Assembly (NCBI GenBank): GCA_036897095.1
Contig: JAYMSP010001521.1
Location: forward strand, 1 to 31,284
Length of the DNA: 31,284 nucleotides
DNA from: Plantago elongata
Lineage: Eukaryota; Streptophyta; Magnoliopsida; Lamiales; Plantaginaceae
Direction of reading: 5' to 3'
The translations under genes and the position numbers were made by a program. Every line of letters begins with the position of its first letter. Position 1 is the first letter of the stretch. The notes beneath the pieces are model-generated. The model worked only from the letters and a program-made list of their open reading frames with translations. It had not been told where the DNA came from and did no database searches. This document shows positions 19,422-31,284 of this stretch, in pieces.

Positions 19422-22400
19422 CTAGCAATAACAAAGATCTAGCACAATATCATCCAATATTGTCTGGAGTATCTTTTTGCTGATCTCAATACCAGTCTCA
19501 TACCTTTCAGGCTCGAATTCAGTCCATTCCCTTAGCGAACGACTCATCTCCAAGTCAATCAAGTCGTCATTTTTGAACCTGGACAACTCCTTCCACCTTC
19601 TGACTTCCTCCACAACATCAAAGAGTAGCAGGTTTGTACTCATACAGAGAGGTAACTTTTGAGACACTTTAGACCCGGATTTAAAATATCGCTCAAACCT
19701 CAAGGCCAGATACTCTACAATAGAATCAAATGCAAATCTCGTAACTTGATTCACCTCTTCCGGGTCCTCAACACCAAGAGCAGGGCCGAAGTTCATCCAA
19801 AGAACAGTTGCAAGTGTTTCCAGTTCATCAAGGAGCAAATGCTTGATAGAAGACTCCTTTATTACATCTGAACCTAAACAGGATGCATTTTGAAACATCA
19901 ATTCCGCATTTAAAAGGATCTCCCGAGCATAGACAAGCTTACTTCCTTTAAGACCATAATTGGCAAGGTTCATGCAGCATAAGGTTTCAGAAACAACGTC
20001 AAGGATGTCCATAACCAAATCTTTGCTACTTTTTGGTGTGGTTACTGAATTCGCAGAATCCAAAAATTCCGAATCAGGGTTAAAAGAACTTGGTTCGGAA
20101 GAGGAGCAGCCATCCATAGACTCGTTGGACAATTTATATCCTTTGAGGAAAACATAATAATCAAAATTAGGAAAACAAATCACATAAGTTGCAAAGAAAG
20201 TCGTTTGTGCGGCAAAAGATATCTTAACGCAATAGATTCTTACCCAGGTTATCATCATGGCTACTTGAGAGGCAACTTTCACTCGAAAAAGCTTCAAGAA
20301 CAGATCCTGGACTTGGGTGTTCACAGCCAAGTGATTGGTCTGCAGACAGCTTCTTTCCTGTTGCTTTTGCCTGCATATGGAGCAGATATGTACGGGCTCA
20401 ATTATTCAACCAAAATTACTACACAGTGATAAGAGACTCGACAGAGCATACAGGTGACCAGAAAAACTAGTTAAGTAATACTACTGCTATACATTAAGAA
20501 GTCAAGAATTAAAAAAGATACTTCGGAGAGAAAATAAGAAAAATGTCAACCAAGCTTTTCGGAGCTTTAAGACACTAGATAAAGTTCTGCAGACAAAGCA
20601 AAATCGATAAAATATCATCTTTGATCAATTCGGGAGCCCTTCAGAAGTTTCAGATGGCATCAAATTATAGCCTGAACCTTCTGAAGGATCACACATATAG
20701 CATCTTTATCAATTATTTAGATGGATGGCCAGTTGCTCCTAGTCTCACTAGTTCCATATTCTACATCAAGATTCCTAGTTCCTTACAAACTCGTTAGATT
20801 ACTTGATCAATTTACTAGGGTCATTCACACTATTGCGTCATGTTTCTTGCAGTCTCGAAATCGCATTGAAGAAGACTTGCAAAACATATGCACCTAAAAT
20901 AACTCTATATTATTCCTAAATAAAGAACTTGGCTGACCTTTGAGCTGGTGTATGATTTTGGGTTAGACATAAGACTTTCATTGCGCTTCTTAGTCTCATG
21001 ACAAGACGAAGACTCCGAATTATCCTGCAGAAATGGCATTTCCGTAGTTAAGGCAGATATTAACTCCTGCAGAATCATTGCAGTGGTCTTTTTTGGGGCA
21101 TGGCCTCCCATATCCTCTCCCTGAGAATTCAATTCTTTTAGCTTTTGTTCCAGAAGTGCACCTAAAGCATCCCCACTTAAAGAAGCTGGTGTAGAAAACT
21201 TAGCCCTAACATTGTCATTTGGTGCTGATTTGCGTGTAGTCCCTGTACTACCAGAGTCATTCCGTACTCTTCTCTTCTCAACTGCATGAACTCCAGTCTT
21301 CTGCTTTGCCTGAGAACTAAATGTAAACGAAGCATTGTTATTCCCTGGACTATTACAGACTGCCTTACGTTGTACTTGGGCCAATCCACTTCTTCGGCTT
21401 TGTTGGCAGGTGGACTGTACATTATACCCTGAGTCTTTGGTGGACACTGCATGGGCAATAGAGCCATGTGTTGTTTGCCTTTTTCCAGCAGAATTCATGA
21501 GATTAGGACCATCGCTCTGTCTAGGAACATTAACTGGCCTCCTCTTTCGCTCAGGAGATGCCAAGTCATTTTGTCTCATGGAGATTCTCTTCTCCATTTC
21601 GAAATTTTCCACCCTGGAGTTTCCGCTTGAGCTTCTATTTGATGAGACAAAACTTCTATTCGGTGAAACAAAACTCTTTCGCTCGTCCACGACAGTAGTT
21701 ATTTGGACAGAATTACTAGGGGAGGCAAATTTCGACCTTGGAAGAAAATTGCTGCTCGGTCGCGACATCTGATTGTAATTCTGCATTTTTTGGTTAGACC
21801 TCAAAGATGGTGGCAGATCTCTCTTAGACTTCATTTGTTGGCTCCTATTCTGTTGCATTTGTTCAGTGAAAGAACTCACTTCTGGAGTGTGATTATTAAA
21901 AGGTTGTAACATGTCCACGAATGAAGGTCCGGCTGCAGGGTAATCATCTACATGAAGGTCCTCTTCAAACTCTTGATGACATTTAGACAGCCCGGTTGTG
22001 CTTCTTTCTGGTAGTTGACAAGAGAATTCAACACGGTTGGAAGACGGAGTGGATACAAATGGATGTTCATTGCTGCAATGTTTAGGCCCCAGATTATCAT
22101 CATTTAACATTTGGCAATGATTTCCACAACATGACTGGCCCATCAGACTTGCACGTTCAAAATTATCAGAATCTTCCCTTAAATTGTTCGAGATAGGAGG
22201 ATGATGCTGATTATTCGAGTAAGTCAGAGCACGATTAGATCGACTTGCTAGCAACCCAGGATCCAAAATTCTAGTTGCCGCACCAATCAGCTTAGAAGAA
22301 TTTTTCCTTGAGAGATTTCTTGGGCTCTTCACCACCGGTACAGGAAGTTGTGGTGGATGAGGCTTCTTCGATCTAGATAGCATATTCTTAATCGGCAAAG

Positions 22401-23202
22401 TATCTGTACCAAATCTAGTAATGGATCGCCTCTCTGAACAACTTGTCTTCTGTAGCTTCGGAGGCCTCAAATCATCCTTAATCCCGCCGTTCCCCAGATT
22501 CAATTCTTCCGTCGAGTACGCACCCATTTCATCCTCAACCTTGTCTGCTTTCTTACTTTCTAAACCAGATCCCTTAACTTTCTTAGATTTCTCTCTAAGC
22601 AATGCTGCCGGCATGGCTTCCAGTCCCATGAGCTTAGCAACCAAACTCGGAGCCCGAGTTTGCCTTTGTTCAATTTCAAAACTACACTTCTTTCCATTTG
22701 GAAAACCACCATTATTCTCATCAGCAATCTATGCAATCATCAAAATTGTTTAAACAATAAATCTAACATCAGTCATATTGAAGGCTCACTCAACATTAAA
22801 CAGTACTAACACAAAATTCATTCAACATTCAAAATCAGGAAATAATACACATACCAAACGATGCTTTGCCTGCTTTTCATCAACCCCAAATTTCTTAGAA
22901 GCTTGTTTCAGCCGGCCTAAATACCACAATCCAATATAAAATGAACATGCTAAGAATCAATTCTACCAAAAACTCAACCTGAGCAAAAACAGTAAAAAGA
23001 GCTTGAAAACATAAACAGTGACAATAATGATGACAATGTACTAACCTGGTGAAAGCAATTTCTTGGAGAAAAGCTTCTTCTTGGCAAATCTACGGTTCCA
23101 ATCAAAAAGCTGAAAGAAAACACCAACACAACCACCTGGCCTCTGAGGTTTCTTCTCCACAACAGCTAAAGAAGAAGCCGTTATCTCAACAGCCTCACTC
23201 AT
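19422..23202 (-). CDS. TRM-like protein (TON1 recruiting motif family; DUF3741/DUF4378), 951 aa
   Basis: Exons: 23046-23202, 22855-22916, 20938-22728, 20244-20370 and 19422-20140, with consistent phases. The start at 23202 opens directly into the conserved head. Features in order: GGCVGVFFQLFDWNRRFAKK (23-42), RAPSLVAKLMGLEAMP (98-113, the DUF3741-type motif), a long Ser/Asn/Lys-rich disordered middle (about 115-620), then the C-terminal DUF4378 region from HPSPGSVLEA (exon 4) to the end. The tail, ISKKILQTILDDIVLDL, sits where TRM proteins carry the TON1-binding helix. Such proteins bring TON1 and PP2A to cortical microtubules and affect division-plane and cell-shape control. The head wording points to the subgroup near Arabidopsis TRM6/7/8, but I am not sure of the member. 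A leader with a possible short upstream frame lies at 23227-23268. Confidence 0.9.
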
Positions 23203-23900
23203 CTCTCTCACACTCAATAACCCCAATCACCTCCCAACAATCAAGATTCCATTTTTCTCACAACCCATTACCCAAAAAGAAGAAATACCCAAAACCCATC
23301 TTAAACAAACACTAGAAAACAAGGGAAAAAAAGAAACAGCAGCACCCCAATTATGCCTTTCTTCTTTCTATTTGTTCACAATTCTGTACCTCCCAGATAA
23401 AGTCCAGGAGTCTGTTGTCGAAATGTGCCAAAAGAAGGATAACTTGTGACCACGGCCTTTACCATGCGCGAGAGAAGTGTCATTCGGTACTCAAGAAAAG
23501 ACAAGTGCAAGTCACTTCATGTTATCACACAAGAAGAAACTGTTGTGAAACGGAGCGAGTCTGAAAACTGACAACAGATGCAGAAAGAGCGAAAAAAGAA
23601 GGAAAGATTGTAGCTTTATGGAGCCTACTGGTGCATTATTGATGTGTCAAGAAGAAAGCACAATCAAGGTTATAATGGAGGTTAAAAAGTAAATTGAGCT
23701 TCTTGATTTCTTCTTCTCTGTTCAGGAATAGCAGCTGACAAAGCTGCCACAGTGAAAACGGCTTCTCTGTCCAAGGAGCGGGTGTTATAGTAGTGTAGGT
23801 TGTAGGTGTGGTAGTAGGACTTGGATAAGACAGAATGGCAACCCACTCCACTCCGCTACGAACTCCGAGTCTCGTGAATGTAAAAAAATTATTTCTAATC
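23203..23900 (-). promoter_or_regulatory. Leader and promoter zone of the TRM-like gene
   Basis: Upstream of the TRM-like start. A 13-codon upstream frame (ATG at 23268, TGA at 23227) would end 24 bases before the main ATG if it is in the transcript. The stretch at 23640-23880 is less AT-rich than the DNA beyond it and has several open but unrecognised short frames. It may be distal leader. No TATA box is assigned. Confidence 0.35.
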
Positions 23901-25315
23901 AAATTATTATGTAATTCATTAAGAAATATATTTATAACGTGATCTTATTATGGTAATAACAAAATCGGATAGGGGTTTATAATATGCTAGGCGCAAACCG
24001 CGAAGGTTGAAGATAACCGAGCTAAGGTTTTCTTGTGATTATAACATGGTGGTCTTAATTTTTGTGTAGGGCTAGGATACAAGTCGACAATATTGATGTG
24101 TGATGTACTGATATAGGTAGGTCAAGAATGAATATGTGATGGACACTGGGACACATTAATGGTGCACAAATTAAGGTAAGGTAAGGCAAGGTAATTTGGG
24201 GAATATTCATTATTGCATACATGTGAAGAGTTAAGGTAACTAATATAGAATAGGCTACATTAATTATACAGTTTCGTCTTTAATTACACTCAGGATGGAA
24301 GAGAAACATACCCTGAATTACGTTATTATTTATTATGCTTAAGGTTTTCATATGTCAATAAATAGAGTCATAGATATGCACTATAACAACTATAATACTC
24401 AATTTTACTAATATTTATCATCAATAGTTTTTTAATTTTCTTTGTTATAATTATATCTATATATAAAGAGATCGTTTTAAAGAATCTCACTCGTAACTTT
24501 TTAATTAATTATATTGTATCATGTTGGAATTAAGCTTAAACAAATAAACAATAGGCAAGGAGCAGCTTGTAAATTTATGAATGGCTGACACCTTCGCTTC
24601 AACCGAGCACTTATGTACGAAAATAGCGTCCATATCTTCATTTCCCTAGAAGCATGTTTAATACTTATTTATTTTGACTTCATTGTTCAAAATATATTAA
24701 CAAAACATCGTACCGTGTGATATGTCCACATATTATGCTAATAGTGAGTGTATTTTGGACGAAGGTTCAGTACGTATAGTAGTACGAATTATGTATATAT
24801 TCGATTATTATTGTTTCATTATTTTTTATTGGGAGTTTATAACGAAAGAAAGATAAGATATAGTGAGAAGATCGGAAACCGGGATCTTAGCAGCGTCATG
24901 TCTACGTCTGTCTGATACATAAATTTGCATTGTCACTATTTGCAACTAGTTTACTAACCTCACTACTATTCTTCACGTCTTCTTCATTCTCTCCATTACC
25001 CACGCGCCGATTCATAATACCACAGTAATTCCACGCGTGGCTTCCCTTAGGAATCCGATTATCTTAGGAATCCGACGTTCATATTTATTATAAAATAACA
25101 AATTAATAAATAAGTTAATGGAATGTTTGACATCCAAGTTTACTAAAACTGATAACTACCCCCACTAAAAATTTTGATGACGTTTCAAAAATTATAAATA
25201 TTTAATTATATTTGTAACAGTTTAGAAATTCACATTTCGAATTTACACATTTTAGCATGAATCAAATTGAGTTCTCGAACGGAGCCGTTAATCGTGTCCT
25301 CTACAATATTATTTC
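23901..25315. other. Gene-free AT-rich DNA
   Basis: No gene is visible. Worth noting are the perfect palindrome ccacgcgtgg (25031-25040) near a cacgcgcc word at about 25002, and a 13-bp direct repeat cttaggaatccga at 25046-25058 and 25063-25075. The rest is AT-rich with no clear structure. Confidence 0.5.
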
Positions 25316-25474
25316 GGGGCTGTTTGGGAAACAATTGTAATCGGTCCATTTGACTCGATGAATAGTGATTTGGCCTAAAATAGACTTCAAATACCCCCAT
25401 TTCAATTTCATTCCAAACACAATTTCGTCAAAACTCATTCAAATACCCATTCAAATTTTATACCAATCAGCCCC
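25316..25474. mobile_element. Tourist-like (PIF/Harbinger-type) MITE, copy 2
   Basis: A 159-bp copy of the element at 1509-1667, in the same orientation. It begins ggggctgtttgg and ends ccaatcagcccc, so its terminal inverted repeats are better preserved than in copy 1. It is flanked by TTC on both sides (25313-25315 and 25475-25477), a 3-bp direct repeat consistent with a target duplication, although TTC is less usual than TAA/TTA for this superfamily. Confidence 0.8.
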
Positions 25475-28400
25475 TTCGTTACTTTACAATTCCACCACGG
25501 CCAAAACTTGTTGTTGCAGAGTTTAATTTTACCAAAAAAACCTTTAATATGGTATGCTTTCTCAAATGTCCAGGGAGGCAGGGGCGCTGGTGGTTTTTGT
25601 GTGAGTTTTACCTGAAAGTTTGGAATCTAACTAGAAGACTTTGAGTCAATTTCTCTTAGGACTTGCATTACGATTAAGTAATTTACATCTATATTATAAC
25701 ATGTGAAGTTTACAAGTTCTCTTACAGGTTTTTCTCCATGCTAATATGATGTTTTGATTCAATTCCTGTTAATTACATTGATGGTCAGTGGAAGGAATTT
25801 GATATTAACTAGCTTTTGTTACATGCTAAATTGAGTATTAGTTATGGTTGAGACATGATTATTGACCCTTCGTACATGATTGTTGGTACTTGACAAGTAT
25901 ATTGCCATGAATGAGTATTATACCTTCTTAGACAATACACTTTGTTTTTCATGCTCACATGTTAGGCTAGCTTCAGTTACATGATATCAATAGTATACAA
26001 TCGTTTTGATTTAGTTTCTAATGGTTAATTAATGTTGACAAATTGACACTGTGTGGACATGTAGCCTTGTGGATTATATGTAATTATAATGATGTTTGTG
26101 AATTATAGTGAGCTATGTTACAAATTTTGTTGTGAAATTTATATGTTTATATATACACACATTAAAACTATACATTCATGAGTTAGAGTTTGAATAGCAT
26201 GCATTCACTTCAAGAGATGTTAATTTCGGATCATGTAAATTTTAAAGTTTAAAGATATGTAAAGAGCTCGTAAGACACTACACTAAGCATTTATGACATT
26301 TCAAGAGTATCGGCTAGAGTGTGATTAGTGACCCTAATCGTGTTTTAAGAGTTTTAAGAGGCCACCATGAACTGGAGTAGGACCTTGCGATGCAAAGTGA
26401 GCTCGATCATGTCAAGGTTTTTAAGACATTTTAAGAGAAAGTTCAAGTTAAAATTAAAGATATTTTAAGGGAACAAGGCCAAGTGTTTAGAGTCAAGACA
26501 TAGAATGCATTGCATTAGATAAGACTAAAAGCTTTAAAAGACATGAAGATAGAACTTAAGTCATGACACGTGCATTGATACTTGCTCAGTCATTGGTCAC
26601 GACTAACCCTTAATAAAATATCAATTTTAGATTTGAAGTCGAGCTTGGAGTGGAGCGTTGTCGGAGCATTGTTCCCTACCGAAATCCCTTTAATATTTCA
26701 AATTCACAATCGTCTACTTTGTAAAATTGCACGATTTTATGATTTATAATTCCGCTGCATATTTTTATTAGTTCACGAACTTATTTCAAGAATTTATTTG
26801 TCATGTTCAAAACGCTACATTTTTAATTTTACAAGTTTAAGTTCGTCGAATCTTAAATCTCAAGAACTAACTCAAATCGTATTTTTTTAGTTCGTATTTT
26901 GAAAAATAAAAGACTTCAAAATAACAATTTGACTATACTTGAACACTCAAGGAATGTTTGGAATGCATTTATATCACTTTTTTTTATCCACCTCTATTCT
27001 TTTCATATTATGCAACTTTAATTAAGTCGAAAAAACTTGCTTTTTTTTTCATGTTTATTTAACTAAATTTTATCACTTTTCTTTTTAATTTATTTTACCG
27101 ATTTCAAAACCAATTAAAACTTACAACTAATGACATTGTGTAAACCCTTACACATATCAATTTAAACTTATGTAGTAAATTAGTAATGTTATCTAGACTA
27201 TTTGTTGGACCACCGATTAGCTACCTCGTATTTTTTGTGCATTGTGTATGGTTAATATGAAGAAATTTTATTTTAAATGAACTTTCGAACGTCGGAGAGG
27301 TGGCGGGGCTTCTAAAATAGTGGAGGTTGATCAACACACATGTGACTTAAAGGGTAAAGAAAGGTGAATTTATTTCACCAAACCTAGGAAATTGTTTCCT
27401 TTTGCTTATACAAGGTACATGGTTGACTATGTAAAAATATTGTGTCGGCTGTCCATACGTGACTAGCCATGCATTAAAGAACTCACCTACTACTTAACCT
27501 ATGTGATGTTAGAATCCGCATGGTTTATGGAATTTCAGAGAAAGGAAGAAAAAATGAAGGTTAGGGTAGTTTCTCATATTTATTTTTATGAAAATGAAAA
27601 TAGCAGAAAAAAATGTAGAAAATTTTTAAAAAGTAAAAAAATAACAATACAAAAAAAATCATAACAAATTACAATCTCTATATAATTTTTTTTACAGAGA
27701 CTAACATTTATTGAGAAAATATATTTAATCTAAATATTTATTTTTATTATTATTATTATTAACAACATTGATCTATACATTTTTGTATAAACTATTTTAT
27801 TTATAACATTCATTGTACTCGTATGTTAATATTTTTCTTAATTAGCAAGTTGTATAACTATAATCTATTTAACGAAAAATATATATACTCACGACCAGAG
27901 CACAAATTACACATATAATAATAACTGATACTTTAAAAATTAAAAAATATTATTATAACACAAATCAATTTAAATTACACTATTCTATTTAATCTTATTT
28001 CGCATACTCTCGATTTTTTAATTTTTTCACCTTTTACATTTATTTAATGTTCCGTTTTTATAATTTCAATGTTTGTATATGTAATTAAAACTATATGTTG
28101 GTCAAATAATAATATTAGTTTGTACTCGTATACTGTTTAGTAAAAAGTAAATATAAAAAAAGAAAATTAATTAAGAGAAAAGAAGAAATATCACAAAATT
28201 AACTGTCAATTTTCATGGAAAACTGAATAGTTACCAAATAGAAGGAAAAAAGGGTAAACATATGGTTTTTCTTTTACATTTTTTCAAATTTTCAAAGGAT
28301 TTGATTTTCTTCAAATTCATTTCTTTTCATTTGGAATCCCTTAAGCCATGCAGAGTCTTAATCTATATAATACATAAACCAAAAAAGGTTTTGAGCCCTT

Positions 28401-29958
28401 CTAAACTATCTACATCATTAAATTATTTGACAAAAATAAAATGTGAAATTTTTATCTAACTTTAATTAACATTTACATAAATAAAATTAAAGAGTGTGTG
28501 CCAATTTATAACTCACTTAAGGATTGTTTGGATGTTTTTAGTGTTGCTCTGTTAGCAACAAAAATAGCTCTGACAATAATGCCAACCAACAATTATACAC
28601 CTAAATATAATAATTCTTGGACCAAATATTGAAATGTCCGTCAATAACACAATTATTGAGAGACAAAATCATTTGCAATCTCGGAGTGTTGTAGCACTTC
28701 ATTTATATAGAAGTACACTAACCCTCCTACTTTCGTGAATCGTGATCCATAATACATGCTTGAGAATTTGTATAAAAGGGATTCTTTGCTCAAATTATAA
28801 GTGCATGTGTTTGAACGAGAAATTAAAAAAAAAGTGTCAGTATTGTATGTTTATGGAAGAAGAATATGGAGGAATATGTGAGGACGAAATACTTTTTGTG
28901 TAGTGATGAAAATATTTTTTTAAACTATACGATTGTACATATATTTTGTTCTTTGCTACTTCATTTCCATGTGATCACCACTTAAATATTCATTTGTAAG
29001 TGATAGTACGTATGCTTGAATATTTTTTTTACTTATATGCCTATTTAAATGTTAGGGACTACAATGTAATAAGTAAAAATCTAAACTAATTACATGAAGC
29101 TAAATTGAATTAATATTAATAATTTTTCAGATAAAGATATCATAGCCTTACTAAATTAATTATAATCTTCCACTAACCACATAGCGCAAAGTCATGGGTA
29201 AAATGTATGCGGGCTATAAAATGATAGCCTAGCCAGAGCATGTTTTATTTTTAGAATATAATCAAAGTATAGGACAAAATGAATCATACCCATAAAAAAA
29301 TAAAATCTTTAATGAAAAACAACTTGTTAAAATTATTTACTTTTCTATAATTTTAATTATCCTTTGTTCCTTTAACTAACTAAATTCATAATATAACGCA
29401 AACCTCCATTGTCGTTCAGGGCTGGTCAGAATTTTACGGGGTCCTATGTGTAAATTTTAATTGAGCCCTTAAAAGTAATAATAATTAGAAAAAAAATATA
29501 CAAGATAAGTAAAACGCATTATCATGAATTCAAGACATGACCTTTTTATAAGTGGAATATTAACTTTTTCACTTGGAGATATTAACTTAAATGTTAAATT
29601 TTAATACCCTGTAGAATATTATATAATGCATAGTGTATTATGTATAATTGGTGAACAAACAAAATTACTTATAAAATTCAACCCGAGTTAAAAAAACCTC
29701 AAGTCAAGTTGAGATTAAACCAGGAAGACCCTTATATAGATAAATACATGTGTCATATATTACTAAATTGATAACCCAATAAAAACTCTCACATGTGATT
29801 TGGTATAGAGTTAAAAAATTGAGTTGTGTAAAATTTTTAGTTGATGAATAATGAATTATAAAAAAATGGTATTTCGAATAAAGTTACAAATTTATGGAGT
29901 TGTTATGTAATGGTGTTTAAGAATAAAGAATGATGTGTGCAATAAGTGATGTGTGATA
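25475..29958. other. Long gene-free AT-rich region
   Basis: About 4.5 kb with only short, unrecognised frames. A patch at 25568-25600 (ccagggaggcaggggcgctggtgg) is unusually GC-rich. The part from about 26200 to 26720 is less AT-rich, has many ttttaagag-type words and could be a piece of an old long terminal repeat; neither end nor target duplication can be fixed. Microsatellite-like tattatt runs occur near 27738-27760. A segment at 29417-29460 (cagggctggtcagaatttta) resembles the edge of a small transposon, without a partner end. Confidence 0.45.
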
Positions 29959-30190
29959 CTTCCTCCTTTCCAAAAATCTCATTAATTTCATTTTTTTCTT
30001 GCACAAATTTAATGAAATTAAGTAAAAAAATTATTTATATAGATAAAGTAATAATTCTATAGTTAAAAGTAAAATAAAAATTAAAAAATTATTAATAGTG
30101 AAGATAGTGAATTTCCACAAACAAAAATTGAAAGTTTTTAATGGAACACCCAAAATGGAAAGCTGAAAATAGTTAATGGAACGGAGGGAG
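29959..30190. mobile_element. Stowaway-like (Tc1/Mariner-type) MITE
   Basis: A 232-bp AT-rich element starting cttcctcctttcc and ending ggaacggagggag, which are inverted copies with a few mismatches of the classic Stowaway end ctccctccgttcc. It is flanked by TA on both sides (29957-29958 and 30191-30192), the expected target duplication. It has no coding capacity. Confidence 0.75.
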
Positions 30191-30192
30191 TA

Positions 30193-31054
30193 CTTTTTAA
30201 GTTTTAACAAAATTGTTAATTTGATTAGAAAAGTAAATATGAAGTGAAAGTAAGGTAGAAATCGAAAATAATTTTTGTCTGGAAACAAAATTTAGTTGAA
30301 ATTTAATTGCGGGAAAGCGTATTACCAATTAAGTTGTGTTTCTTTGTCACCAAATTTTAACATGAACACTAGGCATGTACGTGGGTGAGTATAGTATGGG
30401 AGGTTATTTCCCAAAACTACAACAGACCCGTCTACGATGGGTTGTACTAATCTCTTACATGACGGCTGTATTTGTTAAAAAATCACCACGGACAGGTTCA
30501 CATTTAATTAAGGCGGGTGGATGGCATACGGCCGGTGTTTAAGTGGAGATGAGAACTCGTTGTTGAGATGATGTGAATTGTGGAGTGGAAGCATGAAAAG
30601 GGTAATAGGTGAGAGATAGGGTGTGAAAATTAATTGACCTAATTACTAGAATAGTAAAAAGATGTACTACTTAATTGGGGAGGAGGGAGAGAAAGAGAGA
30701 GATGCTTCAAAATGAATGGAATATATAAAGTTGAAATTGGGATAGAGGGAGTATATATTAGCTCCATCCTAAAATCTTAGGAAGATGTTTATTACATTCA
30801 AGCAAATTATGATTGTAGTCGATCTCCATGGAAGTCGAGATTGATCAATCTCGGACTTACACGCTACTTTAAATGTTGATCACATAGTTTTATGTCCTAA
30901 ATAGGTGATAACGGGTACAATATGGGGCCTACATCCTCAATACTTTTGTTTTTTTCTTTGCATTTTGCCAGTCTTTTTACTGACGGTTCCTACCTAAAAG
31001 ATACATGAAAAGTTAAAGGTCCAGATGGGTTTCGGTAGCGTCACATACGGTATA
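30193..31054. other. Gene-free AT-rich DNA with a lone Stowaway-like end
   Basis: No gene is seen. The word gatagagggagta at about 30742-30754 resembles the right end of a Stowaway-type element, but no left end was found. A short palindromic pair tcctaa/ttagga lies at about 30767-30782. The segment 30424-30545 is less AT-rich and unassigned. Confidence 0.4.
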
Positions 31055-31284
31055 GAGTATCATCCAAGAAGTATAATACTAAGGTGAATTTAATATATAT
31101 AATTAATATTGGGCAAAAAGTTATCATAATAGAAATGATAATGAGTTCATCCAAAAAAAACGTTCCGCTTGATTTCAAAACAAGACGGTTGCCTACATAG
31201 GTCTCTTGAGTATCATCCAAGAAGTATAATACTAAGGTGAATTTAATATATATAATTAATATTGGGCAAAAAGTTATCATAATA
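31055..31284. repeat. Perfect 77-bp direct repeat with 153-bp period, cut by the window edge
   Basis: Positions 31055-31131 (starting gagtatcatccaagaagtat) and 31208-31284 are identical base for base, and the second copy runs into the end of the window. The 76 bp between them, with an aaaaaaaa run and a cgttccgcttgat word, appears only once here. This is either the start of a tandem array with a 153-bp unit or a recent duplication. Confidence 0.9.

Noticed and set aside
20205-20429. Plus-strand frame over exon 4 of the TRM-like gene
   Set aside because: The minus-strand exon with matching phases and DUF4378 wording explains this region.
21335-21909. Open frames on the plus strand opposite the large TRM-like exon
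   Set aside because: They lie antisense to a well-supported coding exon, have no family resemblance and use its codon pattern in mirror.
23636-23902. 88-codon minus-strand frame upstream of the TRM-like gene
   Set aside because: Low-complexity Thr/Pro/Ser sequence, no recognisable domain. More likely leader or promoter DNA.
26200-26720. Possible solo long terminal repeat
   Set aside because: Composition and repeated words are suggestive, but no TG...CA ends, target duplication or second copy could be fixed.
31041-31280. Minus-strand frame with an internally repeated peptide
   Set aside because: The repeat is explained by the 153-bp DNA period, and the peptide looks like translated AT-rich DNA.
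1-31284. CRISPR array, operon, phage or bacterial insertion sequence
   Set aside because: No regularly spaced repeats, no ribosome-binding-site gene clusters; the genes are spliced plant nuclear genes.

Overview
This is nuclear DNA of a flowering plant, almost certainly a eudicot. The genes are split by GT-AG introns, the intergenic DNA is AT-rich, and it carries short plant-type inverted-repeat transposons (MITEs). Three neighbouring genes (a GT14/DUF266 glycosyltransferase, a plastidic glucose transporter and a CRS2-like peptidyl-tRNA hydrolase homologue) match, from memory, a collinear stretch of Arabidopsis chromosome 5 around AT5G16140-AT5G16170. The species cannot be named from the sequence. 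All exon models were assembled by hand from reading frames, splice signals and family sequence knowledge.

Layout. 1-1956: gene-free, with a diverged duplication, a GC-rich hairpin island and a 159-bp Tourist-like MITE. 1957-2818 (+): four-exon gene for a small conserved protein of unknown function. 3332-5000 (-): two-exon GT14-type membrane glycosyltransferase, with a decayed copy of its exon end inside its intron. 5733-10455 (-): thirteen-exon plastidic glucose transporter (pGlcT/GLT1), 551 aa. 11888-11960 (-): tRNA-Ala(CGC). 12365-15260 (+): eight-exon CRS2/peptidyl-tRNA hydrolase-like plastid protein, 252 aa. 15664-17307 (-): intronless 547-aa poly(A) polymerase-like gene whose active-site carboxylates are altered. 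18246-18857 (+): single-exon, 203-aa uncharacterised basic protein. 19422-23202 (-): five-exon, 951-aa TRM-like protein (DUF3741/DUF4378). 23203-31284: a leader/promoter zone and then more than 7 kb without a recognisable gene, holding a second copy of the 159-bp MITE, a Stowaway-like MITE and a perfect 77-bp repeat of 153-bp period at the right edge.

How the genes relate. These are ordinary single plant genes, not an operon. Two products act in plastids: the glucose transporter exports glucose from starch breakdown, and the CRS2-like protein belongs to group II intron splicing. The glycosyltransferase is an endomembrane protein, and the TRM-like protein is expected on cortical microtubules through TON1. 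The item most worth a second look is the intact, intronless poly(A) polymerase-like gene: it is probably a retroposed copy that kept a full reading frame while losing the catalytic Asp pattern.
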